Assembly (NCBI RefSeq): GCF_008084905.1
Contig: NZ_VSFC01000019.1
Span: 8,012-72,011 of the forward strand
Length of the DNA stretch: 64,000 bases
Direction of reading: 5' to 3'
Source of the DNA: Xanthomarina maritima
Lineage (GTDB): Bacteria > Bacteroidota > Bacteroidia > Flavobacteriales > Flavobacteriaceae
Every line of letters starts with the position of its first letter. Positions within the stretch are counted from its first letter, which is position 1. The notes below the pieces were generated by a model, which was not told the origin of the DNA, did no database searches, and saw nothing but the letters and a program-made list of their open reading frames with translations. Made by a program: the position numbers and the translations under genes. Positions 8,850 through 15,854 of this stretch are shown here, in pieces.

Positions 8850-9515
8850 TTAATTAAAAACGAACTCTTTATTAGCTATAATAACATTTTCTGAATTTAA
8901 TTGATTTAATAATGATTTGAAAGTAATATAATTTTGAAAGGATAAGTCTTCGTTGAAAAATAAATGAAGTGTTTTAGGGTCATCATTTTCTAAAATTACA
9001 TTTTTAATGTTTTGTATTAAATTAAATTCAGAAGTTGCTAACTCTTTGCTATTTGATGCTGTAATTCTTATGTCTGAAAGATTATTGAATATTAAATGGA
9101 AATCATTTAATTCCTTTACAACTTCATCTGTACTTTTCTTTATATAAAAAATATCAGTGAAATCGATAAATCCTAAATTGTTAATACTAGTGTCGTGACA
9201 GGTATAATAATTTCTGGCAGCTTCGTTTTTATGAACTTCTGCATTTCGTTTTTTGTTTTGTAAGAATATAATTTTTGGAATTGCTTGTTTTAAAGTCAAG
9301 CGTTTATCTACGTTTATCAGCCAATTAGTTGTGCTTATTAATGTTTTTCTATTAAGCTCAATACTGTCTGCTTTAGTTTCGTCGTAAAATAAATAAGCTG
9401 CAGAAACATCTATAATTTCACTAATTTCAGAATGATTAATTTCTGGAAGTTGAACAATTTTATCATTACCACAAGACATAAGTAAAAGGAGTATAACTGT
9501 TTTAAAATATTTCAT
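8850..9515 (-). CDS. Predicted lipoprotein of unknown function between folP and cdaA
   Basis: A 221-aa protein with a lipoprotein signal: a short hydrophobic run then MSC with Cys15 as the lipidation site, so it is likely anchored to an envelope membrane. The rest is soluble alpha/beta. The C-terminal segment (about 165-221, TLHLFFNEDLSFQNYITF) ends in a strand-helix-strand pattern that loosely resembles the periplasmic part of ExbD proteins, which is only an impression. It begins 1 bp after folP and ends 35 bp before cdaA, so it is almost certainly in their operon. I do not recognise the family. Confidence 0.75.
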   Translation of the reverse strand: MKYFKTVILLLLMSCGNDKIVQLPEINHSEISEIIDVSAAYLFYDETKADSIELNRKTLISTTNWLINVDKRLTLKQAIPKIIFLQNKKRNAEVHKNEAARNYYTCHDTSINNLGFIDFTDIFYIKKSTDEVVKELNDFHLIFNNLSDIRITASNSKELATSEFNLIQNIKNVILENDDPKTLHLFFNEDLSFQNYITFKSLLNQLNSENVIIANKEFVFN

Positions 9516-9516
9516 T

Positions 9517-10341
9517 TTAAGATTTTAATTGTTCAACAAGTTTAACACATTCCATAGCTTCCTTAACATCGTGAACTCGCAAAATAGAAGCTCCGTTTTG
9601 TAAAGCAATTGTATTTAAAACACTTGTGCCATTTAGCGCCTCTTTAGCAGAATTTTCCAGTGTTTTATAAATCATAGATTTTCTGGAAAGTCCAACTAAG
9701 ATTGGCTTATCAAGAATATTAAAAAGGTTTAATTTGTTTAAGATTTCAAAGTTTTGTTTGCTAGTTTTTGCAAATCCAAATCCAGGATCTACAATCATGT
9801 CTATTATTCCTAAAGCTTTTGCTTTTGTAATTCTTTCTGAAAAATAAAATAACATCTCTTTTATTAAATTTTCGTAAGTGGTTTGTTTTTGCATGGTTTG
9901 TGGCGTACCTCTCATGTGCATCATAATGTAAGGAGCTTTAAGTTTTGCAACAGTTTCTAACATGAAATTATCTAATTGTCCTGCAGAAATATCATTGATT
10001 ATAGCAGCTCCAGCTTCAATGCCTTGTTTAGCAACCTGACTTCTAAAAGTATCAATAGAAATTAAAATCTCTGGAAATTCTTTAACAATTAAATCGATTA
10101 TTGGAAGTAAACGTTTCAATTCCAGTTCCTCGCTTATATGGTCTGCATTTGGTCTGGAACTATAAGCACCAATATCAATAAATGTGGCTTCATTTTTAAG
10201 CATCATATAAACTTGAGAAAGAATCTCACTGTCGTTTTTGTATTTGCCACCATCAAAAAAAGAATCTGGAGTCAGGTTTAATATTCCCATGACTTTTGGA
10301 GTCGATAAATCTATGAGGTTGCCTTTGCAATTTATAGTCAT
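9517..10341 (-). CDS. folP: Dihydropteroate synthase
   Basis: A 274-aa TIM-barrel enzyme that joins p-aminobenzoate to the pterin diphosphate in folate synthesis; it is the target of sulfonamides. Signature blocks are present: MGILNLTPDSFFDGG (residues 18-32), DIGAYSSRPNA (56-66), ISIDTFRSQVA, MMHMRG near 139 and DPGFGFAKT near 187. It is first in a minus-strand operon with the lipoprotein, cdaA and DUF3667 genes. Its promoter should lie in the 106-bp gap shared with the divergent DUF1599 gene. Confidence 0.97.
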   Translation of the reverse strand: MTINCKGNLIDLSTPKVMGILNLTPDSFFDGGKYKNDSEILSQVYMMLKNEATFIDIGAYSSRPNADHISEELELKRLLPIIDLIVKEFPEILISIDTFRSQVAKQGIEAGAAIINDISAGQLDNFMLETVAKLKAPYIMMHMRGTPQTMQKQTTYENLIKEMLFYFSERITKAKALGIIDMIVDPGFGFAKTSKQNFEILNKLNLFNILDKPILVGLSRKSMIYKTLENSAKEALNGTSVLNTIALQNGASILRVHDVKEAMECVKLVEQLKS

Positions 10342-10377
10342 TTGTATATTTTATTCGGCTGTTTGAATAGGTATTGA

Positions 10378-10416
10378 AAACTTTAAACCTGAAACTTTGA
10401 ACTTTAAATTTATTTA
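10378..10416. repeat. Short imperfect repeat of AACTTTRAA units
   Basis: Three near-copies (aactttaaa, aactttgaa, aactttaaa) follow one another in the divergent folP/DUF1599 spacer. Similar low-complexity runs are common between genes in Flavobacteriaceae. Confidence 0.5.
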
Positions 10417-10447
10417 TGCGAAATTTACGCAAAATTCATTTTAATTC

Positions 10448-10987
10448 ATGCAAGATACTTCAAAACAATACGACGCAGTTATAAAAACATGTAGAGATTT
10501 ATTTATTAAAAAAATGAAAGATTATGGAAGTGCCTGGCGTATTTTACGTTTACCATCGTTAACTGATCAAATTTTTATAAAAGCACAACGTATTAGAGGT
10601 TTGCAACAAAATGCTGTTCAGAAAGTAGATGAAGGTCAAGAAAGTGAATTTATTGGAATTATAAACTACTGTGTTATGGCATTAGTTCAAATTGAAAGAG
10701 GTATTGTAGAACAACCAGATTTATCTGTTGATGAAGCTACAAATCTTTATGATGAAAACGTAGCAATTACCAAACAACTCATGATGGATAAAAACCATGA
10801 TTATGGGGAAGCTTGGCGAGATATGAGAGTTAGCAGTTTAACAGATTTAATCCTTCAGAAACTTTTGCGCGTAAAACAAATTGAAGATAACCAAGGAAAA
10901 ACATTAGTAAGTGAAGGTATTGATGCTAATTATCAAGATATGATTAATTATGCAGTTTTTGCTTTAATTCATTTAAACGAAAAATAA
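10448..10987 (+). CDS. DUF1599 family protein
   Basis: A 179-aa soluble protein built from two similar halves. The first holds KDYGSAWRILRLPSLTDQIF (about residues 22-41) and the second HDYGEAWRDMRVSSLTDLIL (about 117-136), each followed by a helix with NYxVxALxxIE/LNE. This duplicated pattern matches DUF1599, related to nucleotide modification or pyrophosphohydrolase folds in distant comparisons, but its role is unknown. It is the first gene of an operon running through BT_3928, the permease, tpiA, prmA and clpS, with an 11-bp gap to the next gene. Confidence 0.85.
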   Translation: MQDTSKQYDAVIKTCRDLFIKKMKDYGSAWRILRLPSLTDQIFIKAQRIRGLQQNAVQKVDEGQESEFIGIINYCVMALVQIERGIVEQPDLSVDEATNLYDENVAITKQLMMDKNHDYGEAWRDMRVSSLTDLILQKLLRVKQIEDNQGKTLVSEGIDANYQDMINYAVFALIHLNEK

Positions 10988-10998
10988 CATTTAGATTT

Positions 10999-12309
10999 AT
11001 GAAATATATAGTACAATTAAGTAGAATAGTAGTTGGTGTATTATTTATCATCTCAGGATTAATTAAACTGAACGACCCACTTGGGTTTTCTTATAAATTA
11101 CAAGAATACTTCAGTGCAGATGTATTAAATATTACATTTTTGGAACCTTATGCATTAGCTATTTCCATTTTTGTGGTCATTTTTGAAGTCATCTTAGGAA
11201 TCTTTTTGCTTATAGGATACAAACCAAAATTCACAGTTTGGAGTTTGTTGGGAATGATTGTGTTTTTTACCTTTTTAACATTCTATTCTGCTTATTTTGA
11301 AAAAGTGAAAGATTGTGGCTGTTTCGGAGATGCCATTCCTTTAACTCCATGGGAAAGTTTTTATAAAGATGTTATTTTATTAGTCCTCATATTAATATTA
11401 TTTTTTGGTGTACAACACATCAAACCAATATTCAGCAAACTTGGTTTAACAGTCATTTCTTTATTGAGTTTTATTGGCTGCCTTTGGTTTGGTTATCATG
11501 TATTAATGCATTTACCATCTGTAGATTTTAGAGCTTATGCTGTTGGTAATAATATTATGGAAGGTATGATTGTGCCTGAAGATGCTCCAAAACCTGTTCA
11601 AGAATTTACATGGACTTTTAAAGTTAATGGCGAAGAAAAAGAGTTTGTAACTAACGGAAGTTATCCTGAGGTAGATGGAGAATATGTAGGTGTTGAAACT
11701 AAAATTATTGAAGAAGGATACGATCCACCTGTCAAAGATTTTTCTATAGAAACGATGGATGAAGATTTTACTGAATATTATTTAAATGAAAATAATCTGA
11801 TTATGATTATTATGTATAATCTGGATACTGCTGAAAAAGATGGTGTAGTAAAACTTAAAGCATTCTCAGATAAGGCTATAGAAAATGGCTATACAGTTAT
11901 TGGAATGACAGCTTCAGGAGAAGATGCCAAGCAATATATGAAAGACCAATACAAACTTAATTTTGACTTCTTCCTTTGCGATGAAAAAGCATTAAAAACC
12001 GTAGTTCGTGCAAGTCCTGGTATTTTAAAATTGAAAAAAGGAACCGTTATTCAAAAAGTTCATTGGAACGATTTGGAAGATATAACATTACCTGAAGTTG
12101 AGCGTAAACCAGAACCAGAACCTGAAGTAATTGTTGAAGAAAAATTGCTATATGTAATAGATGGTGTTCAATATGAAAAGTCATATGTAGATCAAATTGA
12201 CCCAGAAATAATTGAATCGGTTAATGTTATTAAAGATACACTTGTTATTAGAGAAATGGGAATTGTAGATTTTGATTCAATAATTGAAATTAAATTAAAG
12301 AAAGAATAA
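10999..12309 (+). CDS. BT_3928-type DoxX/MauE membrane protein with thioredoxin-like tail
   Basis: A 436-aa inner-membrane protein. Residues 1-145 form a four-helix DoxX/MauE-like unit with the redox motif DCGCFGDAIPLTPWES. A fifth helix (about 148-172) leads to a soluble region; residues about 260-360 look thioredoxin-like (YNLDTAEKDGVVKLKAF, VIGMTASG) but show no CxxC. A Pro/Glu-rich linker and a small C-terminal domain follow. The layout matches the BT_3928 family, of unknown function, probably in envelope redox chemistry. The next gene starts almost at its stop codon. Confidence 0.82.
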   Translation: MKYIVQLSRIVVGVLFIISGLIKLNDPLGFSYKLQEYFSADVLNITFLEPYALAISIFVVIFEVILGIFLLIGYKPKFTVWSLLGMIVFFTFLTFYSAYFEKVKDCGCFGDAIPLTPWESFYKDVILLVLILILFFGVQHIKPIFSKLGLTVISLLSFIGCLWFGYHVLMHLPSVDFRAYAVGNNIMEGMIVPEDAPKPVQEFTWTFKVNGEEKEFVTNGSYPEVDGEYVGVETKIIEEGYDPPVKDFSIETMDEDFTEYYLNENNLIMIIMYNLDTAEKDGVVKLKAFSDKAIENGYTVIGMTASGEDAKQYMKDQYKLNFDFFLCDEKALKTVVRASPGILKLKKGTVIQKVHWNDLEDITLPEVERKPEPEPEVIVEEKLLYVIDGVQYEKSYVDQIDPEIIESVNVIKDTLVIREMGIVDFDSIIEIKLKKE

Positions 12310-12310
12310 T

Positions 12311-13387
12311 CTGTTAAACTATCTATTAAATAAAATATTTTACGCCTTACTTACATTATTTGGAGTTGTAACTGTTATTTTCTTTTTATTTAATGTGCTT
12401 CCTGGAGATCCAGCTCAAATGATGCTTGGTCAAAATGAAGATAGCGCACAACTGGCTATTGTAAAACAAAAATATGGTTTCGATAAACCTATAAGTACTC
12501 AGTATTTTTATTATTTGAATGATTTATCACCAATATCATTTCATTCAAATACAGAGACAGATTATACTTATTTAAAGGAAGGGAAATATACATCAGTCAG
12601 TTTATTTACAATAGGTAATACTACTACTGCTTTAAAATTCCCATATTTAAGAGAATCTTTTACTAAACAAGGAAAAAAAGTGAGTCAGGTATTAGCAGAA
12701 ACACTACCAAACACTTTTGTATTAGCAGTCAGTGCTATTTGTATTGCCCTATTAATTGGTTTGATTTTAGGAGTCGTTTCAGCTTTGTATAAAGACACCT
12801 GGTTAGATAAAGTCATACAAATAGTAAGCACAGTTGGAATGAGTGTGCCTTCTTTCTTTTCTGCAATTTTATTTGCTTGGTTGTTTGGTTTTGTGCTTCA
12901 TAAATACACCAATCTGGAAATGACAGGCAGCTTATACGAATTAGACGATTATGGGGAAGCCATGCATATTCAATTGAAAAATTTAATTCTTCCAGCAATT
13001 GTATTAGGAATTCGTCCATTAGCTGTAGTTATTCAACTTTTGAGAAATTCGTTATTAGAAGTGTTCAATCAAGATTATATTAGAACAGCTAGAGCCAAAG
13101 GTCTAAGCGAATATCAAATTATTAGAAAGCATGCTGTAAAAAATGCTTTAAATCCAGTAGTTACTGCTATTTCTGGTTGGTTTGCATCTATGTTAGCTGG
13201 AGCTGTTTTTGTTGAATATATTTTTGGTTGGAACGGACTTGGAAAAGAAATAGTAAACGCATTAAATACTTTAGATTTACCTATAATTATGGGTTCAGTG
13301 TTAATTATAGCGCTATTATTTATAATAATCAATATTTTTGTAGATATTATTTATGCTTGGTTGGATCCTAAAGTAAAATTAGAATAA
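12311..13387 (+). CDS. DppB-like ABC transporter permease, probable CTG start
   Basis: A binding-protein-dependent transport permease of the dipeptide/oligopeptide (DppB) type. The first conventional start is GTG at 12395, which would begin at LPGDPAQ and drop the first membrane helix. The frame is open back to 12299, and reading from CTG at 12311 gives LLNYLLNKIFYALLTLFG, the usual N-terminal helix of DppB proteins. The EAA loop (ARAKGLSEYQIIRKHAVKNALNP, two pieces) and EYIFGWNGLGKE are present. No ATPase, second permease or binding protein is nearby. It starts about 1 bp after the BT_3928 stop codon, so translation coupling is plausible. Confidence 0.82.
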   Translation: MLNYLLNKIFYALLTLFGVVTVIFFLFNVLPGDPAQMMLGQNEDSAQLAIVKQKYGFDKPISTQYFYYLNDLSPISFHSNTETDYTYLKEGKYTSVSLFTIGNTTTALKFPYLRESFTKQGKKVSQVLAETLPNTFVLAVSAICIALLIGLILGVVSALYKDTWLDKVIQIVSTVGMSVPSFFSAILFAWLFGFVLHKYTNLEMTGSLYELDDYGEAMHIQLKNLILPAIVLGIRPLAVVIQLLRNSLLEVFNQDYIRTARAKGLSEYQIIRKHAVKNALNPVVTAISGWFASMLAGAVFVEYIFGWNGLGKEIVNALNTLDLPIIMGSVLIIALLFIIINIFVDIIYAWLDPKVKLE

Positions 13388-13392
13388 TAATT

Positions 13393-14142
13393 ATGAGAAA
13401 AAACATCGTTGCCGGAAACTGGAAAATGAATAATGATTTAGCAATGACAGAATCATTAATTACAGAATTAAAAAAACAACATCAAACATCGAATGCTGAA
13501 GTAATGATTGCTCCTACATTTACAAATCTTTGGCATGCCTTTGAAGCTTTAAGAACTTCAGATATTGAAGTTATTGCTCAAAATATGCACTTTGCAGTAT
13601 CAGGAGCTTATACAGGAGAAGTAAGTGCAGAGATGCTTAAAAGTGTTGGTATAAATACAGTTATATTAGGTCATAGCGAACGTCGTGCTTATTTTAACGA
13701 AACAGATGAGTTACTTGCAAAAAAAGTAGATGCAGCTTTAAAATATAACATGAGAATTATTTTTTGTTTTGGTGAAGAATTAACAGATAGAAAAGCTGGA
13801 AATCATGAAAAAGTTGTAGAAAATCAGATTAAAAAGGCTTTATTTCATATAGATGCTTTAGCTTTTAAACATATTGTTTTAGCTTATGAACCTGTTTGGG
13901 CTATTGGAACAGGAGAAACAGCAAGCCCTGAGCAAGCGCAAGATATGCATGCCTTTATTAGAAAGACTTTGGCTGATACATATGGAAAAGACGTGGCAAA
14001 TTCAGTTTCTATTTTATATGGAGGATCTGTCAAACCAAGCAATGCCAAAGAAATTTTTTCTAAACCAGACGTTGATGGAGGATTAATTGGTGGAGCAGCA
14101 CTTAATGCTGAAGATTTTTACGCCATAGTAAACGCTTTTTAA
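13393..14142 (+). CDS. tpiA: Triosephosphate isomerase
   Basis: A 249-aa cytoplasmic TIM-barrel enzyme interconverting dihydroxyacetone phosphate and glyceraldehyde 3-phosphate. All catalytic residues are visible: Lys11 (GNWKMN), His94 (GHSERR) and Glu166 (AYEPVWAIGTG). The phosphate loop YGGSV and GGLIGGAAL are near the end. The usual CVGE/CIGE reads CFGE here. It lies 5 bp after the permease and abuts prmA with no gap. Confidence 0.98.
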   Translation: MRKNIVAGNWKMNNDLAMTESLITELKKQHQTSNAEVMIAPTFTNLWHAFEALRTSDIEVIAQNMHFAVSGAYTGEVSAEMLKSVGINTVILGHSERRAYFNETDELLAKKVDAALKYNMRIIFCFGEELTDRKAGNHEKVVENQIKKALFHIDALAFKHIVLAYEPVWAIGTGETASPEQAQDMHAFIRKTLADTYGKDVANSVSILYGGSVKPSNAKEIFSKPDVDGGLIGGAALNAEDFYAIVNAF

Positions 14143-14982
14143 ATGATGTCAAATACAATATATATAGGTTATGATTTTAAGGTGTCGCCTTTACAGCCAG
14201 CAACCGAAATTTTAATAGCAGAATTGGGTTATGCAGGTTTCGAAAGCTTTGTAGAAACCGAAGAAGGTGTTACAGCGTACATTCAAAAAGATGAATGGTA
14301 TGAAACTATATTGGAAGATATACAAATTTTAAATTCAGATGAATTTGAAATAAATTATGTGTTTAACGAAATAGAACAAGTAAACTGGAACCAAGAATGG
14401 GAAAAGAATTTCGACTCGATAGTTGTTGAAAACACTTGCTCTGTTCGTGCGCCTTTTCATGAAAAGCCTAATACTAAATATGACATCATTATCGAACCAA
14501 AAATGAGTTTTGGAACTGGACATCATGAAACCACACATATGATGATTCAGCACATTTTGCATAATGATTTTAAAGGAAAATCAGTTCTTGATATGGGTTG
14601 TGGAACAGGTGTTTTGGCCATTTTAGCAGAAATGAAAGGAGCCAATCCCATTGATGCTATAGATTATGATAATTGGTGTTATATTAATAGCCTAGAAAAT
14701 GTAGAACGCAATAATTGTAAGAACATAAGGGTTTTTGAAGGTGATGCCAATTTATTGGATGGAAGAAAATACGATATTATTATTGCCAATATCAATAGGA
14801 ACATTTTGCTTAATGATATGGAAGCATATATCAATTGTTTAAATTCAGAAGGAATGTTGTTGTTAAGTGGATTTTATGTAGATGATATTTCAATTATTGA
14901 AGCTGAATGCAATAAATATAGTTTAAACCTCGTTGAAACTATAGAAAAAAACCAATGGGTTGCCTTAAAATTTTTAAATTAG
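14143..14982 (+). CDS. prmA: Ribosomal protein L11 methyltransferase
   Basis: A 279-aa SAM-dependent methyltransferase that methylates ribosomal protein L11. An N-terminal substrate-recognition domain (about residues 1-85) leads to the SAM fold: MSFGTGHHETT (about 124-134), motif I VLDMGCGTGVLAI (about 148-160) and the NxxR/DPPY-like ANINRNIL (near 225). It begins directly after the tpiA stop codon with two consecutive ATG codons; either could be used. clpS follows after 18 bp. Confidence 0.95.
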   Translation: MMSNTIYIGYDFKVSPLQPATEILIAELGYAGFESFVETEEGVTAYIQKDEWYETILEDIQILNSDEFEINYVFNEIEQVNWNQEWEKNFDSIVVENTCSVRAPFHEKPNTKYDIIIEPKMSFGTGHHETTHMMIQHILHNDFKGKSVLDMGCGTGVLAILAEMKGANPIDAIDYDNWCYINSLENVERNNCKNIRVFEGDANLLDGRKYDIIIANINRNILLNDMEAYINCLNSEGMLLLSGFYVDDISIIEAECNKYSLNLVETIEKNQWVALKFLN

Positions 14983-15000
14983 TAGTGAAAAGTTTTTACA

Positions 15001-15276
15001 ATGAGTGCCAAAGAAAAAATACAAGAGCAGGAAAGTGTTGACATATTAGAACAAACTAACAATGAAATTGTATTATATAATGACGATGTAAATACCTTCG
15101 ATCATGTAATAAATACATTAATTTTTGCTTGCGAGCACACTCCAGAACAAGCAGAACAATGTTCCATTATTGTTCATTATAAGGGTAAATGTACTGTAAA
15201 AACAGGAGTTTATGAAGAACTTGAACCTAGGTGTTCTATGCTGCTAGATGCAGGTTTAAGTGCAGAAATTATATAA
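15001..15276 (+). CDS. clpS: ATP-dependent Clp protease adaptor ClpS
   Basis: A 91-aa cytoplasmic N-end-rule adaptor that hands substrates to ClpAP. The family core LYNDDVNTFDHVINTLI (about residues 25-41) includes the conserved Asn-Asp pair and the substrate-pocket Asp. The C-terminal part (KGKCTVKTGVYEELEPRC) matches ClpS. It is the last gene of the DUF1599-to-clpS operon; clpA is not in the window. Confidence 0.95.
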   Translation: MSAKEKIQEQESVDILEQTNNEIVLYNDDVNTFDHVINTLIFACEHTPEQAEQCSIIVHYKGKCTVKTGVYEELEPRCSMLLDAGLSAEII

Positions 15277-15415
15277 AAAAACACCTATTTTTTTAAGATA
15301 GATGCTTTGTATTTAAGAAACTAACCCATATAGATTGTCTCTTCGATTAATAGCATAATAAAGGTCAGAAATCCTTTTTTAACTTCCTATGATTTTTGTT
15401 AGGTTTAAAAAATAA

Positions 15416-15446
15416 AAAACCCTATCAATTAACATGATAGGGTTTT
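15416..15446 (-). terminator. Intrinsic terminator after tRNA-Arg (two-way)
   Basis: The stem AAAACCCTATC/GATAGGGTTTT has a 9-base loop, with an A-run on its left that becomes a U-run for minus-strand transcripts. It begins 7 bp past the tRNA 3' end and could also stop read-through from clpS. Confidence 0.85.
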
Positions 15447-15452
15447 GTTTAG

Positions 15453-15526
15453 TGACCTCGATAGGATTCAAACCTATAACCTCTTGAGCCGTAATCAAGT
15501 GCGCTATTCAGTTGCGCCACGAGGCC
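15453..15526 (-). tRNA. tRNA-Arg (anticodon ACG)
   Basis: On the minus strand the acceptor GGCCTCG pairs with CGAGGTC (one G-U). The anticodon stem CTTGA/TCAAG encloses loop TTACGGC with anticodon ACG, and the discriminator is A. CCA is not encoded. ACG is normally edited to ICG by TadA; tadA is not in the window. Confidence 0.96.
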
Positions 15527-15539
15527 ATTTTTGAGGATG

Positions 15540-15570
15540 CAAATATATTCCTTTTTTAACAAAACCTCAA
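15540..15570 (-). promoter_or_regulatory. Promoter of tRNA-Arg
   Basis: On the minus strand, TTG (15570-15568), 20 bp, then TATATTTG (15547-15540) match the Bacteroidota -33/-7 pattern. The -7 box ends 13 bp before the tRNA 5' end. Confidence 0.7.
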
Positions 15571-15831
15571 AAAAAAATTGATTTAATCTAATGCGTTTTT
15601 GGTTACATATAGTTTCCAACCAAAAATTACCATCTGTATTTTGCTTGCCATACTTAAATCTAAGCCTTGTTTTGTGTAACTTGGCAAGACTATTTTGTTG
15701 AGTTTTGCTAAAAATTTGAACAATTTCTTTTTCATAATTATTGCAAAGATACATTCCTTTTTTTAATTGCTTTATATGTTAAAATTAACCAATTAATAAT
15801 TTATAAAACAAATAAAAGTCTAAGAGTTGAT
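15571..15831. other. Intergenic stretch without a recognisable gene
   Basis: Apart from the promoters at its two edges I find nothing here. A minus-strand reading frame runs through it but continues across tRNA-Arg and has no family resemblance. Confidence 0.6.
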
Positions 15832-15839
15832 TACATTTG
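15832..15839 (+). promoter_or_regulatory. -7 promoter element for the secreted endonuclease
   Basis: TACATTTG fits TAnnTTTG and ends 15 bp before the ATG at 15855. It overlaps an in-frame TTG at 15837, which argues against that TTG as the start codon. Confidence 0.5.
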
Positions 15840-15854
15840 TTAAAATTCTCTAAA

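Noticed and set aside
15449-15754. Minus-strand reading frame of 101 codons
   Set aside because: It runs straight through tRNA-Arg, its end is encoded by the tRNA and it resembles no family.
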